Origin: Pseudodesulfovibrio senegalensis
GTDB taxonomy: Bacteria; Desulfobacterota; Desulfovibrionia; Desulfovibrionales; Desulfovibrionaceae
Assembly (NCBI RefSeq): GCF_008830225.1
Contig: NZ_WAIE01000005.1
Span: 140,276 to 204,275, forward strand
Length of the DNA stretch: 64,000 bases
Reading direction: 5' to 3'
Shown: positions 8,958 to 17,673 of the stretch, piece after piece
Numbering within the stretch: position 1 is the stretch's first letter
Layout: every line of letters starts with the position of its first letter
The notes under the pieces: generated by a model
Database searches by the model: none
The model's input: only the letters and a program-made list of their open reading frames with translations
Told to the model about the DNA's origin: nothing
Translations under genes and position numbers: made by a program

Positions 8958-10679
8958 TCAGCCCTGCCCGGACAGCCGGACATCCACGGCCACAACGCCG
9001 AGAAATGCGTCCTCCCGCCTGCCGAATGGGCCGGAAACCGTAATGCACTGTTCCCCGGAAGCAGAAGAACGATACACATCGGAAACATAATACGTCTGAT
9101 TATCTGCTGCGCCACGGAACCAAGGACGATCACTCCAATCCCTGTCGTACGCGCCCCTGTCCTCGGCATACTCCATGCTTCGTCCGCCCACATTGCTCAC
9201 TACCTGACGCCCTCGGGTGTCCGTGGCGTACACCAGCTCCACAAACTCATTGCCACGCACCAATTCCCGCAAGGCCTGCTCCATACGCTCACGATCGAGT
9301 GAAAGAAAACGCGCGTCCGAGGCAAGATTCTCGATGACGGCCTGCACCCTGCCATTGCCCACGAGCAAAAAGGCCTCAACCAACGCACCGAGGTCACGAA
9401 CCCGGCCGCCAAGATGCTCAACCGCCGTTGTGGCCTTCTCCATATCCTGATCCGTGGATTCGGATATGGCATTCACCTCGGTCATGGTGCGTGTCAGAGA
9501 CTCGCTTGCCGAAGACTGCTGGGCCGCTGCCGTGGCTATTTGCCGAATCCGGTCCGCACTCTCTCCGGAATGGCGAACAATGGCGTCCAGTGCTGTTCCG
9601 GACTCCTCGGCCTTGACGGCCGCGTCATCCACGACATCGGCCATTGACTCGACACCTTCGACGGTACGTCCGACTTCGGTCTGAATGGCGGCAATGGCAA
9701 CACCGACATCCCGTGTCGCCTCCATGGTCTTTTCCGCGAGCTTGCGAACCTCGTCGGCCACCACGGCAAATCCCCGTCCGGCCTCACCGGCCCGGGCCGC
9801 TTCGATCGCTGCGTTCAGGGCCAAAAGGTTCGTCTGATCAGCAATATCCGAAATGACGGACATGATACTGCCCACATCCTCGGCCTGTTTGCCGAGTCCG
9901 CTCACGCTCCCTGCCAGACTGCGGGAACTGGCGGAAGCGGAACGAATGGACTCGAGTACCTCGGCAACGACAGCAGCCCCGGCACCGGCTTCTTCCATGG
10001 CCTGTTCCGCAGACAAGGCAGCACCATCAGCGCTCTGGGCTGTCTCCAATACCGAAGCGTTCATCTCCTCCATGGCCGAGGCAGCTTCTCCCATGTACTG
10101 CTGCTGTTCAACGGCCCCGGCGCGGGAACGGGAAGAAGCAATGTCCACCTGCTCGGACTCGTTACGAACCCCTTCAAGGACTTCTCCCAATGTCTTTGCA
10201 GCCGAAAGAAGCCCTTCGCACCGAGAGGACTCGGCATGGACACGTATTTCATCCATTCTTATGCGCATACCGGCCACTTCCTGGCGCATCCGGTTCAATT
10301 CTTCTTCGCGATCACGAATATCCCCACAACACCCCTCGCAATAATTAACAATTTCGCACAACGGATTCAAAACATCGTCAATATCGCCATTAAAACCTGC
10401 TGCGCCATCGGGCAGCCCCCCAATCCGATTTCGGGCATCATCCACAGCCACGGCCAACTGACGACGGTTTGCGCCCCCTTGCCGCCATGCCACCAAAAGA
10501 CCGAATGCGCCAATCGTCATGCCCAGGACCCCGGCCAAGCCCCATAGTACGCTAAACATTATTGTCAGGTTGCCCCAAACGAGCCGGGCAGAAGAAAAAC
10601 CAGCTGCAGCAAGCAATATGCTACAAAATAAAATCAATAAACTCAGGCTGGTAATAAGCAAACCATCACGAAAAAACAT
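8958..10679 (-). CDS. methyl-accepting chemotaxis protein with C-terminal Cache-like domain
   Basis: 573-residue chemoreceptor. Two membrane helices lie at the N-terminus (about residues 8-30 and 37-65) with only a very short segment between them, so there is no periplasmic sensor. A coiled-coil signalling domain follows, with the MA hairpin tip [19 protein letters not shown] (about residues 278-296). After it, residues about 440-573 look like a Cache/PDC-type ligand-binding fold ([20 protein letters not shown]), which would be cytoplasmic. The ATG at 10679 is preferred (GGAGGGG 8-10 bases upstream) over a TTG six bases earlier. A sigma-54-like promoter lies 52-71 bases upstream. Confidence 0.88.
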   Translation of the reverse strand: MFFRDGLLITSLSLLILFCSILLAAAGFSSARLVWGNLTIMFSVLWGLAGVLGMTIGAFGLLVAWRQGGANRRQLAVAVDDARNRIGGLPDGAAGFNGDIDDVLNPLCEIVNYCEGCCGDIRDREEELNRMRQEVAGMRIRMDEIRVHAESSRCEGLLSAAKTLGEVLEGVRNESEQVDIASSRSRAGAVEQQQYMGEAASAMEEMNASVLETAQSADGAALSAEQAMEEAGAGAAVVAEVLESIRSASASSRSLAGSVSGLGKQAEDVGSIMSVISDIADQTNLLALNAAIEAARAGEAGRGFAVVADEVRKLAEKTMEATRDVGVAIAAIQTEVGRTVEGVESMADVVDDAAVKAEESGTALDAIVRHSGESADRIRQIATAAAQQSSASESLTRTMTEVNAISESTDQDMEKATTAVEHLGGRVRDLGALVEAFLLVGNGRVQAVIENLASDARFLSLDRERMEQALRELVRGNEFVELVYATDTRGRQVVSNVGGRSMEYAEDRGAYDRDWSDRPWFRGAADNQTYYVSDVYRSSASGEQCITVSGPFGRREDAFLGVVAVDVRLSGQG

Positions 10680-10730
10680 TGGCAATACCCCTCCGGAGAA
10701 CAGCGTTAATACATGAAAGTCTGTTCACAT

Positions 10731-10750
10731 AAGGCAAAAGTGATGCCAAG
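10731..10750 (-). promoter_or_regulatory. sigma-54-type promoter of the Cache chemoreceptor gene
   Basis: On the minus strand the sequence is CTTGGCATCACTTTTGCCTT. It contains the GG (-24) and GC (-12) dinucleotides of RpoN promoters with exactly 10 bases between them, within TGGCA and TTGC. The predicted start site, about 12 bases downstream, leaves a leader of roughly 45 bases with a strong ribosome site. No activator gene is adjacent. Confidence 0.55.
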
Positions 10751-10782
10751 GGGGCGCGATGTGAGTATGCAGAGACAGATTG

Positions 10783-10820
10783 ATTGAAAAAAAACAAAGA
10801 AGCCGCCCAAAGGCGGCTTC
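10783..10820 (-). terminator. terminator of the gpmI operon
   Basis: A 9-bp GC-rich stem (GAAGCCGCC with GGCGGCTTC, 4-base loop) is followed on the minus strand by TTTGTTTTTTTT. It lies just after the small zinc-ribbon gene and upstream of the chemoreceptor promoter. Confidence 0.85.
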
Positions 10821-10842
10821 TTCATTCATATTTTCTGCTCAA

Positions 10843-11085
10843 TTACAAGAAATCAGGATCAATGCTGGCCTTACCTCCGGCAAGGATAAGCTTGATGTAC
10901 CGTATCGTGCGGTCATCCACGGGAACAATGGGGAAATTCTTGCGGCAGGCATCGCACTGGGCCATTGCAGGCCGCGTGGGAGCGATGAGAGGCACTTCCC
11001 GTTCACAATGGGGGCAGGGATACAGGTAGATTATTTCAATCCCGGCCGGCTTGACCGGGGTCAGCGGTTTTTTTGAATCCGACAT
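10843..11085 (-). CDS. small zinc-ribbon-like protein, unknown function
   Basis: 80 residues with two Cys pairs, CPHC and CDAC (about residues 24-27 and 44-47), spaced as in a zinc ribbon. It is otherwise unrecognised. AAGGA lies 10 bases before the ATG. It starts 8 bases after gpmI stops, so it is the last gene of the nitroreductase-rsfS-gpmI operon and is closed by a strong terminator. Confidence 0.7.
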   Translation of the reverse strand: MSDSKKPLTPVKPAGIEIIYLYPCPHCEREVPLIAPTRPAMAQCDACRKNFPIVPVDDRTIRYIKLILAGGKASIDPDFL

Positions 11086-11092
11086 GAAAACG

Positions 11093-12625
11093 CTATCCTT
11101 TGCCTTGCAGCAGATTTTTACCGGTCATTTCCGTTGGCCGGTCAATATTCAAAATACCGAGAATCGTCGGCGCAATGTCGCCCAGTATGCCGGAATCCAG
11201 CCGCATGTCTGCAGACTGACGGCTGATGAAGACCAACGGAACCGGGTTGGTGCTATGCGAAGTCTGCGGCCCTCCGTCCGGGCCAATCATTTCCTCGGCA
11301 TTGCCATGGTCCGCCGTAAGCAGCACGTTGCCGCCTTGTTTGAGCACGGCGTCGACCACCCGTTCCACGCACGAATCCACGGTGCGGCAGGCCTGCTCGG
11401 CCGCCTCGATCACCCCGGTATGGCCGACCATGTCCAAATTGGCAAAATTGCACACGCACAGGTCATGCTCATCCAACGAAGCTACAAGACGATCGGCAAC
11501 TTCGTCCGCGCTCATCTGCGGTTTCAGGTCATAGGTGGCCACATCCCGCGGCGACTGAACCATGATGCGGTCCTCGCCTTCAAATGGCTCCTCGCGACCA
11601 CAGTTGAGAAAATAGGTCACATGGGCATACTTCTCGGTTTCCGCTATGCGCAACTGACGGAGTCCGGCTTCGGAAACCACCTGCCCCAGCGTCTGTTCAT
11701 ATGATTCCGGCGCAAATGCCACGGGCATGGGAAAATCGGATTCGTACCGGGTCATGGTGGCAAAGTCCGCAAAATCGATCATTTTCCCGCGGACAAAACC
11801 GTCGAAATCCCCATCAAACAACGCCCGGCAAATCTGCCGCGCCCTGTCCGCACGAAAATTGAAAAAGAACAGGCCGTCCCCGTCGGACAGACGCGCGTCG
11901 TCTCCACGCACCACAAACGGCTTGATGAACTCGTCATTTTCTCCCTTGGCGTAGGCCTGCCGCACGCCTTCAAGCGCATCATCCTGCACCGGGGCATCCG
12001 CCTCCACCAGCGCACGATACGCAAGCTCATTGCGCTCATAGCGTTTGTCGCGGTCCATGGCGTAATAACGTCCCGAAACAACGCCGACCCGACCGACCCC
12101 AAGCTCATCCATGGTCCGAAGCAGACGCTGCATGTACCGCTCGCCACTGGTGGGAGGCGTATCGCGACCATCCATGAAGCAATGCACGATCACGTCACGG
12201 ATGCCGAATTCTCCGGCCATTCGCAACAGTGCGTCCAAATGATTTTGATGACTGTGCACGCCTCCGTCCGACAGCAATCCCATAAGGTGCAGACGGCCGC
12301 TTCCGGCCTTGGTGCGTTCCATGAGCTCGACGAGTGCGGCATTTTGGGCAAAGCTGCCGTCTTCAATGGCCATGTCGATGCGTGTCATGTCCTGATAAAC
12401 GACCCGGCCGGCACCGATATTCATGTGCCCGACTTCGGAATTGCCCATAAAACCGTCAGGCAGCCCCACGGCCCTGCCCGAGCATTGCAGGCTGGAATTG
12501 GGATACTGTTCAAACAGGGAGTCAAGATACGGGGTATGGGCGTTGCGCACGCAATTGCCATCGCCGGGAGGGGCAATCCCCCATCCATCAAGGATAAGCA
12601 GCAGTGTCGTGCCGGCCCTAGTCAT
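11093..12625 (-). CDS. gpmI: 2,3-bisphosphoglycerate-independent phosphoglycerate mutase GpmI
   Basis: Interconverts 3- and 2-phosphoglycerate in glycolysis/gluconeogenesis without a 2,3-bisphosphoglycerate cofactor, using two Mn ions. 510 residues, the usual size. N-terminal LLLILDGWGIAPPG carries a metal Asp; the phosphorylated Ser lies in GFMGNSEVGHMNIGAGR (about residues 58-74); HCFMDGRDTPP and the C-terminal TADHGNAEEM supply further metal and substrate ligands. The ATG at 12625 overlaps the end of rsfS by 8 bases with GGAG about 8 bases upstream, so the two genes are translationally coupled. Confidence 0.95.
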   Translation of the reverse strand: MTRAGTTLLLILDGWGIAPPGDGNCVRNAHTPYLDSLFEQYPNSSLQCSGRAVGLPDGFMGNSEVGHMNIGAGRVVYQDMTRIDMAIEDGSFAQNAALVELMERTKAGSGRLHLMGLLSDGGVHSHQNHLDALLRMAGEFGIRDVIVHCFMDGRDTPPTSGERYMQRLLRTMDELGVGRVGVVSGRYYAMDRDKRYERNELAYRALVEADAPVQDDALEGVRQAYAKGENDEFIKPFVVRGDDARLSDGDGLFFFNFRADRARQICRALFDGDFDGFVRGKMIDFADFATMTRYESDFPMPVAFAPESYEQTLGQVVSEAGLRQLRIAETEKYAHVTYFLNCGREEPFEGEDRIMVQSPRDVATYDLKPQMSADEVADRLVASLDEHDLCVCNFANLDMVGHTGVIEAAEQACRTVDSCVERVVDAVLKQGGNVLLTADHGNAEEMIGPDGGPQTSHSTNPVPLVFISRQSADMRLDSGILGDIAPTILGILNIDRPTEMTGKNLLQGKG

Positions 12626-13013
12626 CACCGTGCTCCGGATTTTCACCAGAATAGTCGGTGCGTTCCGCTTCGGCCCACATACCTTCAATATTGTAGAATC
12701 CACGAAGGTCGGCCAAAAAAACATGAATGATCACGTCATTGAGGTCTACAAGAATCCAGTCGCCGGTCTTGTAGCCCTCCATGCCCAAAAATTCCACGCC
12801 TTCATCACGACAACGCTCAAGAATGAAATCCGCCAATGCCTGTGCATGCTTGATGCTCCGGGCAGATACCACGCAGATCGTCTCGGTGATGCTGCACAGG
12901 TCGGCCACGTTCAGAGAGACGATTTCACCGCCCTGCTTTTCATCAAGCCAGGAACAGACAAGAGCCGCTTTTTCGGCGTTGGGCATGTCCTTGAATTGCT
13001 TTTCCTTGTTCAT
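12618..13013 (-). CDS. rsfS: ribosomal silencing factor RsfS
   Basis: 131-residue member of the Iojap/RsfS family, which binds ribosomal protein uL14 and blocks joining of 30S and 50S subunits when nutrients are short. It contains the family core: WLDEKQGGEIVSLNVADL, ITETICVVSARSIKHAQALAD, and GYKTGDWILVDLNDVIIHVF (residues about 22-104), the last being the most conserved. AAGG stands 4 bases before the ATG. It sits between the nitroreductase gene and gpmI in one operon. Confidence 0.92.
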   Translation of the reverse strand: MNKEKQFKDMPNAEKAALVCSWLDEKQGGEIVSLNVADLCSITETICVVSARSIKHAQALADFILERCRDEGVEFLGMEGYKTGDWILVDLNDVIIHVFLADLRGFYNIEGMWAEAERTDYSGENPEHGDD

Positions 13014-13029
13014 AAAACCTTATTTCCAT

Positions 13030-13629
13030 TTATTCGGTTGTCGTTTCATCGCAGAAACGCACGGTTATCAACGATTCCAATTCACGCTTAGGGACATGGT
13101 GCACACCGGCAGAATCCCGCCAATAACGAACATCTCCGTCATCGGGAAGAGGATCAACCACCACGGTTTCCGCAGGAACTCCCAAGGCCAGCACCAATAA
13201 AATCTCATGAGAATCAGGCAACCCCAGCACCACAGCCAGTCGTTCGCGATTCACACTGCCCAGCATGCAGCCGCCATATCCTTTTTCCACGGCACCAAGC
13301 AGAATCGTCTGGGCCGCTATGCCGTGGTCCCCCCAATCTTCGGAGGTCAGATCCCGATCCACGGCAATGACAATATATGCGGCAGGCCGCTCTCCCGGCT
13401 CCGGTCCCTTCCAGCGAGGAAGATACCCCGCCCAGCCAAGCGTGGGAAACACGCTTTCGCACATGTCGACCGAGGACACCAGAGAAAACCGCAGGGCTTG
13501 CAGATTACGCGCCGACGCTGTCAGCCGGGCCAAATCAACAAGCGCAACCAAATCGGCCATGGGAATCCGCCGTGACTCGTGAAACCGACGATAACTCCGG
13601 TTGGTTTCAACCAGACTGCGAAACCGCAT
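13030..13629 (-). CDS. nitroreductase-family flavoprotein
   Basis: 199 residues of the FMN-binding nitroreductase fold. It begins with the typical RSLVETNRSYRRFHE, where the Arg residues contact FMN, and contains LARLTASARNLQALRF and the glycine-rich GAVEKGYGGCMLGSVNRERL (about residues 115-134). The physiological substrate is unknown. The ATG at 13629 is chosen because GGAGG is 8 bases upstream. It heads the operon with rsfS, gpmI and the small zinc-ribbon gene, and is divergent from the paaK leader. Confidence 0.85.
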   Translation of the reverse strand: MRFRSLVETNRSYRRFHESRRIPMADLVALVDLARLTASARNLQALRFSLVSSVDMCESVFPTLGWAGYLPRWKGPEPGERPAAYIVIAVDRDLTSEDWGDHGIAAQTILLGAVEKGYGGCMLGSVNRERLAVVLGLPDSHEILLVLALGVPAETVVVDPLPDDGDVRYWRDSAGVHHVPKRELESLITVRFCDETTTE

Positions 13630-13752
13630 ATACTTACCTCCCACCTTGTTGAACTCAGGATTTTGTAAAGGATTACGACGGAGCCTGCAACGCCATTTCC
13701 CCTCCTTGCGGCTGCTGAAGCAAGGTGTTGCTTGACAGCGGGCAGAATACTG

Positions 13753-13818
13753 ATGCATGTAGCGCAGATGATGAACGCTTTTTTTACCCGCTTTTTTTTC
13801 TTTATGAACCTAACATGA
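13753..13818 (+). CDS. phenylalanine-rich leader peptide of the paaK operon
   Basis: A 21-codon reading frame ending MMNAFFTRFFFFMNLT, with six Phe codons in a stretch of eight (13780-13803) and a TGA at 13816-13818. ATG codons at 13753, 13768 and 13771 are all in frame; none has a strong ribosome site, so the true start is uncertain. The pattern matches regulatory leader peptides such as E. coli PheL. A ribosome stalled at the Phe codons would leave 13821-13830 free, while one at the stop codon would cover it. See the attenuator entry. The alternative is that the T-runs are simply low-complexity spacer. Confidence 0.6.
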   Translation: MHVAQMMNAFFTRFFFFMNLT

Positions 13819-13895
13819 GAAAGCTCGTGGAATAGGAAAGGCGGATTACAGCTGAATACCAAAGGCCACGGGCTTCACGCCGGTGGCCTTTTATA
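13780..13895 (+). promoter_or_regulatory. candidate phenylalanine attenuator (antiterminator/terminator) before paaK
   Basis: Two mutually exclusive structures are visible. Antiterminator: AAGCTCGTGG (13821-13830) pairs over 10 bp with CCACGGGCTT (13866-13875), with one U-G pair. Terminator: AAAGGCCAC at 13861-13869 pairs with its complement at 13883-13891, the stem continues as GGC/GCC after one G-G mismatch, the loop is 5 bases, and TTTTATATT follows. The terminator faces paaK, ends 40 bases before its ATG, and has no gene upstream on this strand to terminate. The Phe-rich leader peptide ends 2-3 bases before the antiterminator arm. Stalling for lack of Phe would allow read-through. Confidence 0.65.
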
Positions 13896-13934
13896 TTCTG
13901 TCAGTTACGGCGAACAACCTGAAGGAGGAGAGGC

Positions 13935-15239
13935 ATGATTTTCGACGTGGACATGGAAACCCTGCCGAGGGAAGAGCTGGAAAAGATCCAGCTGAAGCGG
14001 CTCAAAGCTTTGTGCGAACGGGTTTACAACAATGTTCCGTTCTACAAAAAGCGCTTTGACGAAAAAGGGCTGAAGCCTGGAGACATCACCAGCCTCAGTG
14101 ATGTCAAACACTTGCCCTTCACGGAAAAACAGGATCTGCGCAACCACTATCCCTTTGGCATGTTTGCCGTGAGCCGTGACAACATCGTGCGCATCCACTC
14201 GTCCTCCGGAACCACAGGCAAAGCCACGGTGGTGGGCTACACAAAGCGGGACATCGAAAACTGGGGCCAGCTCATGGCCCGCAGCTTCATGGCTGCCGGA
14301 GCCTCGGCCAAAGACATGATCCACAACGCCTACGGCTACGGGCTGTTCACCGGCGGTCTGGGCGCCCACTACGGCAGCGAGGCGCTGGGCGCGGCCACCG
14401 TGCCTGTTTCTGGCGGTGCCACCCGCAGGCAGGTCATGCTGCTCAAGGACTTCGGGTCCACGGTCATCTGCTGCACGCCCTCCTACGCCCTGTTCCTCGA
14501 TGAGACCGCCCGCGAAATGGGCATAGACATCAAGGAACTGCCGCTGAAGGTCGGCATTTTCGGCGCCGAGCCGTGGACGGACGAAATGCGCCGGGACATT
14601 GAAAAACGACTCGGCATCACTGCCATCGACATCTACGGGCTGTCGGAAATCATGGGGCCGGGCGTGGGCATCGAATGCCACGAGGCCCAGGACGGTTTGC
14701 ACCTCATGGAAGACCATTTCCTGTGCGAAGTCATTGACCCGGAATCGGGCGAACCGCTGCCTCCGGGCGAAACCGGCGAACTGGTCATCACCACTCTGAC
14801 CAAGGAAGCCATCCCCCTGATCCGCTATCGCACCCGGGACCTGACCACCCTGAATACAGCGCCCTGCAAATGCGGACGCACGTTGGCGCGCATGCAACGG
14901 GTAACCGGCCGCAGCGATGACATGCTGATCATCCGCGGCGTAAACGTATTCCCGTCCCAGATCGAATCCATCATCATCGAAACCGAGGGACTGACCCCGC
15001 ATTACCAATTGCTTGTGGAACGCCACGGCAACATGGACACGCTCACGGTCAACGTGGAAGTGAACGAATCAGTATTCTCGGATGAAATTAAAAATTTACA
15101 GCGCCTTGAATCCAAGGTACAGAAAAACATTAAGGAATTCCTCGGCGTCACTGCCAAGGTCAAACTCGTGGAACCCAAGGGAATCGAGCGCTCCGTTGGC
15201 AAGGCCAAGCGTATCGTGGACCTGAGAAACGAATCCTGA
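13935..15239 (+). CDS. paaK: phenylacetate-CoA ligase family protein (PaaK-like)
   Basis: Adenylate-forming ligase that activates phenylacetate (or a related arylacetate) with ATP and CoA. 434 residues, normal length. The AMP-binding loop [16 protein letters not shown] is at about residues 87-102, [13 protein letters not shown] at about 232, YRTRDLT at about 296, and the C-terminal catalytic Lys is in [16 protein letters not shown] stands 6 bases before the ATG. The gene follows a Phe-rich leader and terminator, and is followed after 44 bases by an ACT-domain gene. In related bacteria this ligase works with indolepyruvate ferredoxin oxidoreductase, which is not in the window. Control by Phe supply would suit use of phenylacetate for Phe synthesis (inference). 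Confidence 0.9.
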   Translation: MIFDVDMETLPREELEKIQLKRLKALCERVYNNVPFYKKRFDEKGLKPGDITSLSDVKHLPFTEKQDLRNHYPFGMFAVSRDNIVRIHSSSGTTGKATVVGYTKRDIENWGQLMARSFMAAGASAKDMIHNAYGYGLFTGGLGAHYGSEALGAATVPVSGGATRRQVMLLKDFGSTVICCTPSYALFLDETAREMGIDIKELPLKVGIFGAEPWTDEMRRDIEKRLGITAIDIYGLSEIMGPGVGIECHEAQDGLHLMEDHFLCEVIDPESGEPLPPGETGELVITTLTKEAIPLIRYRTRDLTTLNTAPCKCGRTLARMQRVTGRSDDMLIIRGVNVFPSQIESIIIETEGLTPHYQLLVERHGNMDTLTVNVEVNESVFSDEIKNLQRLESKVQKNIKEFLGVTAKVKLVEPKGIERSVGKAKRIVDLRNES

Positions 15240-15283
15240 AAACTTACATCCAATCAGGGCTTCGGCCCGAAGCGAGGAGAGCC

Positions 15284-15715
15284 ATGAAAGTAGACCAGCT
15301 TTCCATATTCCTTGAAAATCGTGCGGGACGTCTTGCGGAAGTGACCAAAATTCTCGATGAATCAGGTGTCAATATCCGCGCCCTTTCCCTGGCGGACACC
15401 TCCGATTTCGGAATCCTGCGCCTGATCGTGTCGGATTTTGAAACCGCAAAAACCAAACTCAAGGAAAACGGATTCACGGTGGGCCGCACCTCGGTTGTTG
15501 CCGTGGAAGTCAGCGACAAGCCCGGCGGATTGCACAACATTCTGTCCATGCTGCAAAACGAAGACATCAATGTCGAATACATGTACGCATTTGTTCAGCA
15601 GAGCGGCAACAGTGCCGTGCTCATATTCCGTTTCGACAGGACAGACCAGGGGATTGAGGTGCTGCAAAAAAACGGATTGACTATCATTCCCGGCGAAAAA
15701 CTTTACGCACTTTAA
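15284..15715 (+). CDS. tandem ACT-domain protein
   Basis: 143 residues made of two ACT domains (about 1-68 and 70-143). Each shows the beta-alpha-beta start: [20 protein letters not shown] and [23 protein letters not shown] domains bind amino acids at a shared interface and act as metabolic sensors. Proteins of this type commonly sit beside arylacetate-CoA ligase genes in anaerobes, and a role as amino-acid sensor for that enzyme is likely but unproven. A ribosome site (GAGGAG) precedes the ATG; a strong terminator follows. Confidence 0.88.
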   Translation: MKVDQLSIFLENRAGRLAEVTKILDESGVNIRALSLADTSDFGILRLIVSDFETAKTKLKENGFTVGRTSVVAVEVSDKPGGLHNILSMLQNEDINVEYMYAFVQQSGNSAVLIFRFDRTDQGIEVLQKNGLTIIPGEKLYAL

Positions 15716-15735
15716 TCTCTTTACGCAGACGTTTT

Positions 15736-15769
15736 AAGGGAGCCTTCAGACGAAGGCTCCCTTTTTTTA
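15736..15769 (+). terminator. terminator of the paaK operon
   Basis: A 12-bp perfect stem (AAGGGAGCCTTC with GAAGGCTCCCTT), 4-base loop, followed by a run of T. Confidence 0.9.
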
Positions 15770-15778
15770 TCAAATCCG

Positions 15779-15807
15779 TTGCCCACAAAACGCACAAGGC
15801 GTATAAG
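15779..15807 (+). promoter_or_regulatory. sigma-70-type promoter of the Hpt gene
   Basis: TTGCCC (15779-15784) and TATAAG (15802-15807) with a 17-base spacer, just after the paaK-operon terminator and about 85 bases before the Hpt start codon. Confidence 0.5.
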
Positions 15808-15892
15808 GTTCATGTACCCTGTGCATCGTCTCGCATTGCCCGATCTAACGCAAACGATGCCCGAAAGGAGACAAGGAAAAGGAAGGGGAATC

Positions 15893-16237
15893 ATGCTGGA
15901 AAAAGAAATCATAGATCCGCAATTTCTGGAATCCATGGCGGATAAACGGGCATTCCTCAAAAAAATGTTCGCGGTATTCGTCAGCCAGGAGCCCAAACGC
16001 GTGCAGGAAATTCATGATGCACTGGAAAACGGCGATGTCGCCAAGTTGCGTCATCTGGCCCACTCCCTCAAGGGCGGAGCCGCAACAATGGGAGCGGAGC
16101 GAGTGCGCCAATGCTGCCTGCTTCTGGAAAACGCAACCCAAGCCAACGACATGAGCGCGGCAATGGGGCATTTCAAAACCCTTGAAACGGAAATGGACCA
16201 GGCCTACACGTTCATGTTCAACTTCATGGCTGAATAA
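15893..16237 (+). CDS. stand-alone histidine phosphotransfer (Hpt) protein
   Basis: 114-residue single-domain protein. The phospho-accepting His is in the motif HLAHSLKGGAATMGAERV (about residues 51-68), the hallmark of Hpt domains, which relay phosphate between response-regulator receivers in phosphorelays. No kinase or receiver gene is adjacent, so its partners are elsewhere. The ATG at 15893 follows AAGGGG by 5 bases. The gene has its own promoter and converges on the MATE gene. Confidence 0.88.
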   Translation: MLEKEIIDPQFLESMADKRAFLKKMFAVFVSQEPKRVQEIHDALENGDVAKLRHLAHSLKGGAATMGAERVRQCCLLLENATQANDMSAAMGHFKTLETEMDQAYTFMFNFMAE

Positions 16238-16247
16238 ACGGCCACAC

Positions 16248-17597
16248 TCAGAGAATCGGGGCCTTACCCTGAAGGGGGGCCCTGCCGACTCCGGGACTGA
16301 TTCGTACCACTCCAAGCGCGCCCCTGCATGCGGCCCATACTCCGGTGGAAGCCCACACCAGCATCAACACATCCGGCATATCCCTGACAGTAAGAACCAG
16401 CGCCCCTCCCACAACCGAAGCCACGAGCATGGCATTCCTCAGGTAACGAAAATCACCGGCCCCCCAATGGATGCCGTCGGTCGCGCAAGCAAGGGAAAAA
16501 AGCGGCATGATGCAGGCCAGCAACGTCCACGAAGGCTGGAACAACGCATGGGCCTCGACGGGGAGCAGCAAAGTGGCGATGGCGTTCCGCCCTACAAGCA
16601 TGAACAGACAAAGACCTGCCCCTGTCACCAAACTCCATACACAGGCATACACAGCCACCCGCCGGGCCTGTTGAACATCGTTACGACCGAGAAAAAAACC
16701 GACTAGCGACTGGGCAGTAATGGCAAAAGCATCCATGAAGAGTGCCGTGAAAATGAAAAATTGCCTCCCGGCCTGATACGCAGCACCCTGCCCCGCTCCT
16801 GCCTGATTGGCAACGCGCGTGCACAGCGAAAGAAACAATAGAACCGCCCCGGTGCGTATGAACAGATCGCCGCCGATACGTATCAGTTTCTTCAGATCGG
16901 CAAGGCCGATATGCAATGAAAAACCAATCCGCCTGCGAACGACCCAAAGAACCCAGATGGCCCCGGTCCACTGTGAAAGGGAACTGGCCAAACCGGCCCC
17001 CCCGACCCCAAGTGCTGGAACCGGCCCAAAACCGAAAACAAAAACATAATCCAAACCAACATTCAGAAGATTCATGCCGGTGGCCACCCACAAGGGGGTG
17101 CTCATGTCCTGGCATCCACGCAGCGAACCAAAACAGGCCAGACAAACCAGTACGGCCGGAGCCCCCAGCAAACGATAGCGCATATACTGCTCGGACAAAT
17201 CCAGAACGGCATCGTTGCCGCCGAGAAGTGACGCTGCAGGCGTCAGAAACGGCAGAGCGCCCACAAGAAGCACGAATCCGATCCCACCGCCGAGGAAAAC
17301 CGCAAGAGTACTTATGCCAGCGGCGCGATCTGCGCGATTTTCACCGCTGAACCTGGCAACCTCAGTCTGGGTTCCGATTCCCAAAAAATTGAAAATCCAG
17401 AATATGGAAGAAAAAACCATGGCTCCAATGCCCAGCGCCGCCACAGGTTCCATGCCCAGACGAGCCACAAAGGCCGTATCGACAAGTCCTGTAACAGGTT
17501 CTGCAACAAGGGAAAAAAGGACAGGAACTGCCAACTGCAACAGAGTTTTGTTGGGTGCGTGCACAAAGGCATGCTCGCTACCCGAAGACGCGCTCAC
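16248..17597 (-). CDS. MATE-family efflux transporter
   Basis: 449 residues with about twelve membrane helices in two halves. The N-terminal half starts LLQLAVPVLFSLVAEPVTGLVDTAFVARLG, here spanning about residues 19-48, typical of the DinF-like branch of MATE pumps, which exchange cationic compounds for H+ or Na+. Substrate unknown. The start codon is GTG (17597) with GAGG 6 bases upstream. It lies downstream of the dapB terminator and converges with the Hpt gene. Confidence 0.88.
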   Translation of the reverse strand: MSASSGSEHAFVHAPNKTLLQLAVPVLFSLVAEPVTGLVDTAFVARLGMEPVAALGIGAMVFSSIFWIFNFLGIGTQTEVARFSGENRADRAAGISTLAVFLGGGIGFVLLVGALPFLTPAASLLGGNDAVLDLSEQYMRYRLLGAPAVLVCLACFGSLRGCQDMSTPLWVATGMNLLNVGLDYVFVFGFGPVPALGVGGAGLASSLSQWTGAIWVLWVVRRRIGFSLHIGLADLKKLIRIGGDLFIRTGAVLLFLSLCTRVANQAGAGQGAAYQAGRQFFIFTALFMDAFAITAQSLVGFFLGRNDVQQARRVAVYACVWSLVTGAGLCLFMLVGRNAIATLLLPVEAHALFQPSWTLLACIMPLFSLACATDGIHWGAGDFRYLRNAMLVASVVGGALVLTVRDMPDVLMLVWASTGVWAACRGALGVVRISPGVGRAPLQGKAPIL

Positions 17598-17620
17598 AAA
17601 GGCCTCACTCGAAAAGATAT

Positions 17621-17663
17621 AAAAAAAGCAAGGCTCCCCGGAGACTCACAAGCCTCCGGGGAG
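17621..17663 (-). terminator. terminator after dapB
   Basis: A 10-bp GC-rich perfect stem (CTCCCCGGAG with CTCCGGGGAG), 10-base loop, followed on the minus strand by CCTTGCTTTTTTT. Confidence 0.75.
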
Positions 17664-17673
17664 TGCAATACTT

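Noticed and set aside
13768..13803. T-runs after short inverted repeats as terminators on the plus strand
   Set aside because: The stems (AGCG/CGCT and GCGGG/CCCGC) are very short or far apart and there is no plus-strand gene to terminate; Phe codons explain the T-runs better.
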